Positions 46,908-57,486 of a stretch of 64,000 bases of DNA are shown one piece after another. Both the position numbers and the translations under genes were made by a program. The notes under the pieces are model-generated. The model saw only the letters and a program-made list of their open reading frames with translations, ran no database searches and had not been told where the DNA came from. Positions within the stretch are counted from its first letter, which is position 1. Each line of letters opens with the position of its first letter. The DNA comes from Phoronis australis (taxonomy: Eukaryota; Phoronida; Phoronidae), in contig NMRA01000151.1 in the NCBI GenBank assembly GCA_002633005.1, positions 349,337-413,336 on the forward strand, written 5' to 3'.

Positions 46908-47695
46908 NNNNNNNNNNNNNNNNNNNNNNNNNNNNNNNNNNNNNNNNNNNNNNNNNNNNNNNNNNNNNNNNNNNNNNNNNNNNNNNNNNNNNNNNNNNNN
47001 NNNNNNNNNNNNNNNNNNNNNNNNNNNNNNNNNNNNNNNNNNNNNNNNNNNNNNNNNNNNNNNNNNNNNNNNNNNNNNNNNNNNNNNNNNNNNNNNNNNN
47101 NNNNNNNNNNNNNNNNNNNNNNNNNNNNNNNNNNNNNNNNNNNNNNNNNNNNNNNNNNNNNNNNNNNNNNNNNNNNNNNNNNNNNNNNNNNNNNNNNNNN
47201 NNNNNNNNNNNNNNNNNNNNNNNNNNNNNNNNNNNNNNNNNNNNNNNNNNNNNNNNNNNNNNNNNNNNNNNNNNNNNNNNNNNNNNNNNNNNNNNNNNNN
47301 NNNNNNNNNNNNNNNNNNNNNNNNNNNNNNNNNNNNNNNNNNNNNNNNNNNNNNNNNNNNNNNNNNNNNNNNNNNNNNNNNNNNNNNNNNNNNNNNNNNN
47401 NNNNNNNNNNNNNNNNNNNNNNNNNNNNNNNNNNNNNNNNNNNNNNNNNNNNNNNNNNNNNNNNNNNNNNNNNNNNNNNNNNNNNNNNNNNNNNNNNNNN
47501 NNNNNNNNNNNNNNNNNNNNNNNNNNNNNNNNNNNNNNNNNNNNNNNNNNNNNNNNNNNNNNNNNNNNNNNNNNNNNNNNNNNNNNNNNNNNNNNNNNNN
47601 NNNNNNNNNNNNNNNNNNNNNNNNNNNNNNNNNNNNNNNNNNNNNNNNNNNNNNNNNNNNNNNNNNNNNNNNNNNNNNNNNNNNNNNNNNNNNNN
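46908..47695. other. Assembly gap (788 Ns)
   Basis: Undetermined bases inside the second copy of the THAP element. Long frames through it are artefacts. Confidence 0.99.
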
Positions 47696-47841
47696 TACTC
47701 GGGCTCAAACATGTACCCACCCACTGAATGTCCGTGAAAAAATTCCTCGTCACCACTGCTGTGAACAAGGTCTCCGTCACTCACACTACTGTCACTGTGA
47801 TACGGGTCACCGACTCCAGCCATCTTCAGCTTACAACACAC
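47696..47841 (-). CDS. Second gene of the THAP transposon, N-terminal part
   Basis: The minus-strand frame begins with ATG at 47841 (a better-context ATG, MAGVGDP, follows at 47823). It encodes a short acidic, serine-rich N-terminus (HSDSSVSDGDLVHSSGDEEF) leading to GYMFEPE just before the gap. An acidic leader ending in Y-x-F/Y-E-P resembles invertebrate P2X7-intracellular-domain-like proteins, but that is tentative. It reads inward from the element end opposite to the THAP gene, so the two genes converge. Confidence 0.45.
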
Positions 47842-48410
47842 TAAACAATCCCTAAATCCAACGTAGTTGAGTTCTCTACTAACCTATCTTGCCGCAGAAT
47901 ACTCGCCGATGGAAAGTGGTGGCGACAATTGTTGAAAAACAGCACAAAACAAAAGTAGAATAGAATAGATTCGCACGGTAAACTCAACGCAAAACCAAGT
48001 GGCGGGAAACGCTTGCCTCCTAAAACGTCACTTCCGCAGTAGAGGACGAGTAATTAATAAAATTACGAAAAGCTGTAATTAAGTGGATAACCAACCAACC
48101 TTATTTTAGCTCAAAATGACATGAAAAAAGGTTGCCTTCGCCTTTAAGCAAAATGACGAAGTCCACGCATACACACATGCAAGCGTATCCAAATACAATT
48201 AAATGTATTTTCATGTGAAACCATACTCAATGTTCTTTGAACTTGGGTGAGTTCTTAGTTTTCTTGGAATCATAGGTATACCCGATCAGGTAGACTACTG
48301 CGTTTCAAGTCATACACTATAGGCACCTGACGTTTCTAATTGGAAGCTCGCGCCGTATGACGTCGTATGACGTAGGCGATGCGACCCTCGTTTGCATTAA
48401 CCTGGTTCCC

Positions 48411-48451
48411 GGGCCTCACAAGCTGACGTCACGGATTGCTTGTGAAGGCCC
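48411..48451. repeat. Hairpin with a palindromic CRE-type motif in its loop
   Basis: GGGCCTCACAAGC (48411-48423) pairs with GCTTGTGAAGGCCC (48438-48451). The loop contains TGACGTCA (48424-48431), the perfect cAMP-response-element octamer. Just upstream, GTATGACGT is duplicated (48355-48374). Confidence 0.7.
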
Positions 48452-48808
48452 AGGTACAGAGCACTAGAACGATGGTTTTCATTGGCTGTCAGCTGGCAAT
48501 TTTTAACCAGGAAGTTTGCTCTGCGCATGCTGACATCCGGTATTACGTTATCAGATCGCTAGGTGTTGCGACACTAAAAGTTATTTTGCGACTGGGTCAC
48601 GTTTGCGGTCGGGGGGAACTCTCTGGTGATGTAGCTGTTTATATATTGTGATATCACCAACAAACTGTTGTAAAATCATGTAATTGTCCATTCCTTACTA
48701 GGAAAATAAACCTGAATTAACAATGGCTTCACTCTTTTCACTTGGCTATTTTCAGATTCATTGTTTGAACGCTCGGCGTTTTATGAATTGAAAACGTCCC
48801 GAAATCGT

Positions 48809-48850
48809 GGATCCTCCCTTGCTGTAAGATCTTACAGCAGGGGATGATCC
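48809..48850. repeat. 42-bp near-perfect palindrome
   Basis: The perfect 20-bp core TGCTGTAAGATCTTACAGCA is at 48820-48839, extended on both sides to GGATC...GATCC with one mismatch and one G-T pair. It may be the start of a non-autonomous element with a C- and G-rich body up to about 49190. Confidence 0.8.
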
Positions 48851-49342
48851 AGGATTTTGAGTTAGGGGGTAGGGTCAAGGGCAGAGTATTTTACCCGTCA
48901 AACATTTGCACCCCCAAACTGCCAAATGGAATCTGGGAGAACTTTAGGCAGGGCCATGTGGCCCCTTGCCGCCCCCCTTCCCCCAATCCGTTTTTGTACA
49001 TTGTTACAGTAGACACTGCTGGCACCCAATTTCCACCAATTCACAGCCTACACAGTCTTCACCTCCTAGAACAACACAATTTTCGACCATCCAGGTAGCC
49101 AAAATTCTCAAGCTACACCCCTCACCTCGTTGACATACTAATTTTTTCTTCCCCATTTCCCTTTTTGAGGTGGGACCCCCCACAACTTGAGGGCCCTAAG
49201 CCATTCAGATCACCGTGGGTGTATTCGGGACCTCAGACTTCTCATTCGAGGTGAATTTAACCTGCGTGATTATCAAACTTAGTGGAGAATGATTGGCCAT
49301 AAAGTTTGAACATGCACTGAAAACATTAACTTCCAAGGGCAT

Positions 49343-49623
49343 CCAGAACACCTCGGGTGTTTTCGTAACCTCAAATTTCACCTAATAGGTGAACGCTGTC
49401 TGCATGTGTGCGGACTTCAGTTAGCCTATTATTTACAAGATTGAAAATGACGTGACTTGCTATATTTTGGATAACATTCATCTCCGAGAAGATATTTGAG
49501 GCTACGAAAATACCAGAAGTGTTTCTTAGAAAAATTTGTACACGTAAATAGGAAAATAGCCGAGGAGCTCCAGATGTTCCGAGGGTAAATTTGTAGCTAC
49601 GAAAATACCCGTGAGGTGTTCCA
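49343..49623. repeat. Inverted repeat (MITE-like), arms ~37 bp
   Basis: Left arm: CAGAACACCTCGGGTGTTTT, CGTAACCTCAAATTT. Right arm: AAATTTGTAGCTACGAAAAT, ACCCGTGAGGTGTTCC. The interior has another TACGAAAATACC phrase (49503). No coding sequence. Confidence 0.6.
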
Positions 49624-49629
49624 AATGGG

Positions 49630-52600
49630 CCATAACCTTTAGTTTTGTGCATATCTGGTACTAGAAGAATCTCCACCCATTTAGACAGTGGCTGAAAAAC
49701 ATTATGTTTGTGGTCCGAGATTTGGACTTCAATAAAATTGTAACCTAATGTTTCAAATGCACAATCTTTTTATAAGAGCTAATGCTAACAACTGAATCCT
49801 TTCGTAGTAATTCTTGGACAGCTGTCTTTTTCACCCATTGAGCTTGAAGGGCTCAGAGATTCCTGTTGCCAAAAATGAGTCTGGTGTCCAAGGTTTTAAA
49901 AATACAGGTATCGTATTAAACCCCTTTTGCAGTAGGAAAAAGGTACCGTTTGCAGTGTTTTTAACTTCCGTAGTCAAACCCGTTGTATTCATGGGAAAAA
50001 GTTTTCTTTGGTAGGGATTTTTTCAAGCACCATTTTGAAGAGAAATTGTTTGAGAAAAATCACCCAGTTGAGTGTCGTATTTTGTATAAACCTGTGGGAG
50101 TACCCCCTTTGAATGGTTTTAGGAGGGTACTTTGAAAGCCCAGGGATGGTGGAATGAACCCTATCCCTATACCTAACAATGTGAGCTGAACATCTTGGAA
50201 AGTACAAGCACAATTGTTATTTCAGAATGCGCTTATCAGATGGTGTCTTCTAGCTTCCAGATTTCCTTCGAATTAGATCCATTAAAGTTGCTATAAATGC
50301 GTCTTATGTGAAAAAGAATAAATTTTGATCTGAACAAATTACCACTATATACAGGAATTGGAATGACTATAAGAGGAAAATTTTCCAGGTGATCTATCAT
50401 TTCACAAATAGGCTTGTGTGAAATATTTTTTGTGTTGTAAAATTAAACTGAAATAAATGTTTTTGCATGAATCAAGTTAGCCAAAAAGTGATGATAAAAA
50501 GAAACTGGAAATTGAATAAGAGGAAATAAAAACAAAAAAGGAAAATTCCAAGCCCTGTATATATCCCTGTCTCAACTTGTTCTTTAGTGGACTTGGAAGA
50601 ATTTAAACTTTGTTATTGCTCAAAGCCATAGTTATTGCACCAGGTCTTAAGCAATAACAAACTATCAGTTCAACCGAAGCCAATATACCACATGTGATCT
50701 CAGTAAGGAACAGTACGAGATCAAGAGTCTAATCACGAGCGGACACATGAAAATTGACATCAGAAACTAGTATCTAAATCCAATGCCAATCTTCATGTGA
50801 GTGCTTGTGATTTTTGCTACTAATTTGGCCAAAACAACATTGTTTGTACCAGACCAATCTTATATTGTTACATGACGATTCTAAAAAGAGGTTGGGTTAA
50901 TAGCAGCTAGAAAAATGGTAAAATTTGTGGATAAGGAACTTCAAAAGGGTTCATTTTTTCAACACAGTTTAGTACAGATGTTTTATTATTCTCCACATAG
51001 CATTTAAATGCTTTTTGGGCTAAACAGATTCCAGCCCAGTCTTGTATGGATTGATTTAAAACCCTGAAAAGGGATTATGCGATCATGTTTTGGGAATACA
51101 CCTCTAGAGTGAAACTTTCAATCCAAATTAAACTCGAAATTGTTTTTGTCACTTCTAGTCCACATCTTGGGAGATCAAGATAGTACTTAATAACCAATAG
51201 ATTCGAGCTAAAATTTTGAGAAAAAATTCAAGATATCTAGCAAAATCTCTTACTCGATCTCTTAGCTCTAATGCTGGGATCAATAATTGCCATCAATAAG
51301 CACATAGAGTAAAAGAAAATTATCTCAAGTTCATAGAAAATAACAAAAATAATTCTGAGTAAAAAGTTGAAACTCAGGGCCCAGGTTTTAATTTCATAAT
51401 GGTTTATGCTTCACAAGGCAGGGAGTGTGCAACTTGAATGGCAGTCGGGTCTTCAGTAACCTATTTCCATAACAACACTGGTGTAGTGAGAATTATTCAA
51501 GAGGTTAGGACCTAGCTAAAACCTAGTCAAAGTCACTGTTCTCATTTAAAATACACGGCAATATCTCACGTAATCTCGTGAAGTCTTGCTTTTTAGCGAG
51601 GTCCTAGTGCTACTGAACGGGAGGCAGGTTTTTAAAGTTCGCTTGCTTACAATGTCTAAGTCCAGGATGCTTTGATTACAGCGAACCTTAGTCGTTTCAG
51701 TATGTTTTAGAATGTTCTGAGATCTCGTTTTACAATTAGACTGATATTAATAGATGATTGTTGCAAACTCTACAACACTTGACATCACGTGAACGTGGAA
51801 AGAAAAAATGAAACAATCAACCAGTCGGGGTCCAGGAGAGAGGAGACTTGCATAGATTTCATATGACCAAATGTGACACTCTGACCAGTGACTCGGGAAT
51901 TGCAAAAGTCACCATGAAAGGGTGAATTTCCAAATAAATTCCACACAAAAATATTTACTTTTTGGTCTGAACAAAATGATCCATTTTAGCACCAAAACCA
52001 CTAAAGGTTTCATATGCAACTGAGGTTTGTTGTTTTAAAAAGAATACAGCCCAGAGAGCTTTTTGCTGAAATTCAATTCCCTGTAAATAATAACTTTGCA
52101 TATTTATGTTATCAGAAAAGTTGATTCTTCCATTGAGGCTCTCACCAAAATGGGTCAGTTTTAATCACTGTGTCACTGAGGTTTTATCTTGCTGACTGTA
52201 CAAAAGAGTGCGTTTAATCCTAATTTCACAGCAACAAACACCCTCTGAAATAATTGAATACTCTATACGAATGTAGGATGGCAGTCAGAGACACAGAGGC
52301 ACTGCTGAATGGCACCGACAAAAGCGATGTCAGTCATTATAAAACTATTGCTAGACTGGTTAATGTTTGATTGTTTAGGACCATTGACTGTATTTTTATG
52401 CTCCTAACTTCTGTGGGTAGTGACAAGTGTGCCAGTGTACTATACATTACAATGACAATGTCAATGTCATGGATAGCAGTATTTCAGCACATATCCTTAT
52501 CTGACCCAATAATTCAACCATCACGGTAATCACGGGAGCTTACATAACGTACATGAACATGTTAACATACGAGAGGGTGTGCCCTGAAAAGATCGAGGCA

Positions 52601-53348
52601 ATCTCCCGTGGCCACGACGCACTTAGCTACTCCTTTCCCGCTATTCGGTGCTATAGTGTGCCGAAAATGATTGTTGTTGTGTATGGCCTAATCCCCTAAT
52701 CAGCCTATCTCTTCCACAAATTATTTCGTAAAAATCACATCACTTCAGAGTACAGCATAGTATACAAGATAATAATTATCATTAAATGTTTCGTATACGT
52801 TACTGCTGATGTATTCCTTGACTCGTTAGCTTTGAAATGCTGGAGTTAGACGAGAACAGGGAGATTTAAACAGCTATAAATCCACTGACATTCTTCTCGT
52901 ACTGGAAGTCGCCATGTTGGTGAACTAGTTTGACCTATTATTCAACTGACCAATAGAAGCCTTGTTTCTTAAAATAGGAACAGCCAATGATATTTCAAGA
53001 ATGCATATGGAAAAGTGCGCTGTAGCAGACCCCCAACCAACCTCGAGGGTCTGTGTAGGAGACTACATTTGCATATGTTAGTGACATCTGTTGGTTCAAT
53101 AAAGAGGCTCATGCCTGGGAAGAGGCATCTTTTGGAAGGGTAAAGCATGTCACGTTCAAAGCATCCCAGTGCCAGTAATATGCAGTCTTTGAGGACCAAA
53201 GTGGTGTCATTTTATAGCTAAAGAGTTAATCTTTCAAACATGATGATTGGATTCCAGATAACTCGAACATTTACTTTTAAAATCACGTTTGAAATCACGT
53301 TAAAATGCGCTAAAACAGTTGTCCCTTCCTGGTTATCTCTTCCTGGTA
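49630..53348. other. Intron or intergenic DNA; nothing recognised
   Basis: About 3.7 kb, AT-rich, without convincing open frames, domains or strong tandem repeats on either strand. Confidence 0.5.
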
Positions 53349-53968
53349 GTATGAAAGACGGAACTTCGCCAGGATGTGATAAAATTAGCATTGAGTTCTA
53401 CAAGTATGTTGATAAAAAGTTGGTAGATTCGCTGTTCCAGCTATACAACTACTTTTTTAAAAATAGCCTGTTTCCAAAAGAATGGACAAAATCCATTATA
53501 GCACCGATATTTAAGGGTGGTACCAAAATTCATGAAAATTTCAGAGGAATATCCCTCATGCAAGTCACAGCAAAAATATTCGAAAAAATATTGTGCCAGA
53601 GACTTCAAAAATGGTCGGAAAGAGAAAACGTAATTAGTATGTCTCAAGCTGCGTTTAGGAAAGGGCACAGTACGGTGGATCACATGTTTGCTTTATATAC
53701 GTTAATAATTAAATATTGGACACGAGAGAAAGGTAGATTCTATTGTGCTTTCGTGGATTTTAAGGCAGCTTATGACAGTATATATAGAAGCGCATTGTAT
53801 TTTAAATTAAGAAACAATCGCATAGAACGTAAGATGCATAAGATAATCAAAGCAATGTACGCTGAAGTAAAAGCGTTCGTGAGACTGAGTAACGGAAGCT
53901 ACACGGAGTTCTTTGATTGTCATAATGATCTAAAACAAGGCTCTCAGCTATCACCGATTTTGTTTTAA
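53349..53968 (+). pseudogene. LINE B reverse transcriptase, fingers and palm to the insertion
   Basis: One open frame gives KDGTSPGCDKISIEFYKYVD, LFPKEWTKSIIAPIFKGG, NFRGISLMQVTAKIFEKIL, QAAFRKGHSTVDHMFALYTL, FVDFKAAYDSIYRSALYFKL (the first catalytic aspartate is in FVDFKAAYD) and DLKQGSQLSPILF. It stops at the inserted repeat. The catalytic ADDLVLF pair survives beyond the insertion (about 54256), but the preceding residues are altered by a deletion (MVADDL). Much better preserved than LINE A, so a younger copy. Confidence 0.85.
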
Positions 53969-53982
53969 CGATCTCGAACAAG

Positions 53983-54188
53983 GCCCTCTATATTAATATA
54001 GGAGGCACGCTCTTCGGCCGCCTTTCGGCGGGGCCCTCCTATATTAATACAGAGGGCCCGCTCTTCGGCCGCCTTTCGGCGGGGCCCCTCTATATTAACA
54101 TAGGAGGACTCGCTTTTTAGGCCCAAAATTCAATTTTCTGCCTTTGTCATTTTAATAAGAATAAGTCATATTAAATAATAAGCTGTTA
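53983..54188. repeat. GC-rich double-hairpin tandem repeat inserted in LINE B, with flanking duplication
   Basis: About 2.5-3 units of about 51 bp. Each unit has an AT palindrome (CCTATATTAATA with flanking GGAGG) and a GC hairpin (GGCCGCCTTTCGGCGGGGCC), followed by an AT-rich tail. AACGATCTCGAACAAG is directly repeated at 53967-53982 and 54189-54204. LINE A has only one counterpart of that site (about 15215-15235), so this is an insertion with a 16-bp target duplication. No homology to other parts of the window. Confidence 0.75.
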
Positions 54189-54345
54189 AACGATCTCGAA
54201 CAAGAATTAGAATCCGGTGGCGGTGAAAAAAATTCCATGGGATCAGCTGAATGGTTGCTGATGATTTGGTTTTATTTTCTTATAGTGTGAAAGGACTTCA
54301 GAAAAAATTGAACATTTTATATGAGTATATAGTCAAAAATGGAAA

Positions 54346-55458
54346 TTGGTTGTTAACATGTCGAAGACTAAGATAATTGTTTTCAGAAAAGGTGGAATGT
54401 TACGAGCGTATGAAAAATGGACGTATGATGGGAATACTGTTAATATTGTAAATGCATATAAATATCTAGGATTAATGTTTACTACGAAAGGTTCGTGGTC
54501 TTGCACACAGAAAACTCTATCATTACAAGCTACTAAGGCAGTGAATTTAATGAGAAAAAATGTCAATGGTTTTAATGCACTCCCTGTTAAAGTTAGTTTA
54601 AAATTATTTGATTGTAAAATATTGCCGATACTTCATTATGGCTGTGAGATCTGGGGTTTTAGTGATTGCGAATGTATTGAAATAGTGCTCACAAAATTTT
54701 GTAAAGAAATTTTAAATTTGCCTAGCACGGCAGTTTCATCGACTGTTAGAGGTGAGATGGGTCGTTACTCCTTTATTGCTTACCGACTTCCTAGAATTAT
54801 GAAATATTGGTTAAAACTATTAAAAACCGATGAGTCAAAAATTACATATCATTGCTATGAAGGGCAGTACAATATGATGAAAAATGTAAATAAACCGTGC
54901 TGGGTTAATGATGTTAAGAAATTGCCATTTCAGTTTGGTTTTGGAGATGCATGGTATAATCAGGGTGTAGGTTCCGAGACAAGCTTCATATCACTTTTTA
55001 AACAAAGATGCAAAGATATTGAGCGGCAAAAATGGCAAGATATTTTGAACAATTCGATTAAGGTGGAAACTTACAGAACTTTTAAGTTAAATATATGTTT
55101 TGAAAACTATTTAGCTGTAATTGACAATGTAAATGTTAGATCTGATATGGTAAGATTAAGATGTTCAGCGCATGCACTAATGATTGAAAAGGGTAGACAC
55201 TTGAAACTTAGCAGAACAGAAAGGTTATGCCCTCTCTGTGTTAGGACATATGTCGAGTCAGAATATCATTTTGTTATCGAATGCCCATTCTACGATGACC
55301 TTAGGAAACGATATTTGCCTGCATGGAGCTACAATCCCAAAGTTACAAAATTCAACAGACTCATGACTATAGAGAAAAAAGATCTTACATGGTCAAAATG
55401 TAAATATGTTCATTTCGCATTCAAGCGAAGAAGAATTCGGTTTACTTCTAGTGTTTGA
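54346..55458 (+). pseudogene. LINE B ORF2 C-terminal region, uninterrupted frame
   Basis: A 370-codon open frame without damage: SKTKIIVFRKGG, NAYKYLGLMFTTKGSW, KILPILHYGCEIWGF (typical of LINE C-terminal thumb), then a long region and LCPLCVRTYVESEYHFVIEC, a C-x2-C...H...C finger near residue 310, ending LRKRYLPAW. It begins at an ATG by chance; it is the tail of ORF2 downstream of the RT. It aligns along its length with 15397-16474 of LINE A. Confidence 0.8.
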
Positions 55459-55540
55459 CACTTACCTTTATTGTATTTGATGATTTGATTGTAACAAGGG
55501 CCGGAGGCCTAGTTATTGAATAAATATATATATGTATATA

Positions 55541-57177
55541 TATGTAACCTTCAATTACCTTGAAAGTTTTTCACTGTAGAAACCAGACTGAAACCACTTC
55601 ATTTTAATTTGAATTGTGGATTAAATCATAATCGTCCTCTGGTTTGTTCTTTCATTTTTATTTTTCAGTAACCAAAGCATGATAGATTTAGCTTGCCATA
55701 ATGAACGCCTGAATGTTTACTGGCATCTTCGGGTAATATTCCTTGATGTCTTGGGGTTATTATTAGTTCAATAGATTAACACATGACTTTAAAAACCAAG
55801 TTCAGAAGACTTCCAATTCAAGTGTTCTTGAGATTGCCTCCTCCACTCAAATTTCAATTATATATGTGGTAAAATTAAAAGGCGACATCCTTCCTACCTA
55901 CTGCTGAAAATGAAAAGAATGAAAACTAATATTTTGTATTAGGCTTTTATCTGTGGTACACTGGTCTTAACATCTCGTTGGCAATAAAACAATTTAGTTA
56001 TGCCAACAAATTTTATCATATGAAGCATGCAAAATTTTGCAGGGTTGACTGCCTATAATCATTGGAATACACAACTGTCTGCCTGATCTGACATCACAGA
56101 AGGTTATGTAACCTCATTTGCGTGTTTTCAGAGTTGACTCGGCTGAAGTCGGATGTCATTACTGCTGGGCTTTGGCAATTTTAGTTTTTTACGTTTAGCT
56201 CAGTAACTTCAAAGTCCTCAACAGATTTTCATAGAATTTTAAATATTGGCATCCATTAGTGTGATGACACTATCTTCCTGTTTTGGATGGAATCGAGGTA
56301 TTTTGCAACACCTAGTGACCATTTTTTTCAAATCTTGTTTTTGGTGTCCAGCCGTGTATCAACCAAATCATTTACAAATTGGCATATATGTTCTCAGTGT
56401 GAAGACGACCTTTGATGATGGTGACTGACTACTGTTGCGCCTCCTAGTGGTAGTTTTGTTTTGCACTCATATTTGTATCTCCTAAACCCACTGCAGGATC
56501 TTTATTAAATTTAGTAAGTGTATTTATATGAAGATAACGGACGATGATAACGACTTTCAGGCGGATCCAACGGACACTGTGCCCACTAGTGGCTATTTCA
56601 CTTTATTCTGTTTTCCTTTGTTTCTCTGAAGTTCCTTGACAGATTTTTATGAAATATGGCATTTTCCTGTTTTTGGATGGATTGTATGTTTTTGCGCCAT
56701 CTAGGCCAATTGTATGATACAAATAAATAACCCTAAAAGCACACCATTTGCAATGCATTCGTGGGCGCATTTCAACGCTCCGCGTTAATCTTGTTATTAA
56801 TAGTAGTAATATCCTCGAAACTAAACTGTTTTCGAATCAAAATATATCATTTTTGCAGTAATTTAGACCTAAATTGATGCAAAACATCGTCAGTTTTATT
56901 TTTTTTATTGTACTGGTCGTCGTATTCAGACGAGTTCAGTAAAACAGTGTCAGAATTCTGACACATTTGATTTCCAAGCCTCAAATGGCAAAACCGATCA
57001 GCGTCATCTTAAGGGGACGAGGCTGGTAGCAGGTGAGCATCTTTTTAGCTAGAATACATCTGTTAATTGATAAAGGTAATGAATTGTGTTACATATATTT
57101 GTAACGGGTTTGTTTGCCCTTGTCTACCAGTGAGAAAGAAAAATTCACATGAAATCGTTCTAACGTTTCAACTTCAG
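55541..57177. other. Intron of the Ig gene; nothing recognised
   Basis: Repeated short phrases (CCTGTTTTTGGATGGA and CACCTAGTGACC near 56280 and 56670) hint at a diverged duplication of about 400 bp. No coding domain. Ends with the exon 7 acceptor. Confidence 0.45.
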
Positions 57178-57486
57178 TCGGACCACAAGACGCCACCCTA
57201 ACAAGCAGCAGCGGCCTCTGGAAATTTGAAATCGGGTCAAAAGTCAACTTGACATGTAAATGCACAAGCACGAACCCCACTCCTTCAATCACGTTGATCG
57301 CCCGAGGTGTTGCCTTTGAATATGTGGGAGAAGAAAAACAAGCGGGATTCAACAATGGAATAGTGCTATCAAAGACATTCACCTTCGTTGCCAGTAGGCC
57401 CTACAATCTAAAACTTGTTAAATGCCTAGTGACCAACCCACACACCAATTGGGACAGCTCTGCGAGAAAAACGATTTGGGTTTACG
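57178..57486 (+). CDS. Ig-like domain exon 7 (core Trp absent)
   Basis: Acceptor GTTTCAACTTCAG, donor GTAAGC, 309 nt, phase 1-1. Starts VGPQDATLTSSS, like exon 6 (xGPxxLT). First cysteine in VNLTCKCTS, second in LVKCLVTN. Where a tryptophan is expected there is SITLIARG. An NLT sequon and a late tryptophan (TNWDSS) are present. It lies 28 kb beyond exon 6, so either the intron is very large from mobile elements or exons are missing between them. No further Ig exon is found up to 64000. Confidence 0.8.

Larger units (their letters stand above)
46908..48147. mobile_element. Kolobok-like THAP transposon, copy 2, inverted relative to copy 1
   Basis: From 47870 to 48147 the sequence is the inverse of 2475-2761. 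It ends GGTTGCCTTCGCCTTTAA at a TTAA border, with a 14-bp deletion (loss of AAAACATATCTAGG) relative to copy 1. The left boundary is not visible and lies in the gap or has been lost. This copy shows the leader and start of the element's second gene, which copy 1 hides in its own gap. Confidence 0.75.
53349..55540 (+). mobile_element. LINE B, 5'-truncated copy of the LINE A family
   Basis: Homology to LINE A begins abruptly at TATGAAAGACGGAACTTCGC (53349) and runs to the shared 3' end GGGCCGGAGGCCTAGTTATT followed by a TATA-rich tail. Truncation at the 5' end is typical of incomplete target-primed reverse transcription. A roughly 205-bp foreign hairpin repeat (53983-54188) interrupts the RT region. 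Confidence 0.85.

Noticed and set aside
46561-47855. Long frames spanning the second gap (both strands)
   Set aside because: Continuity across 788 Ns is not evidence. I annotate only the sequenced ends separately.
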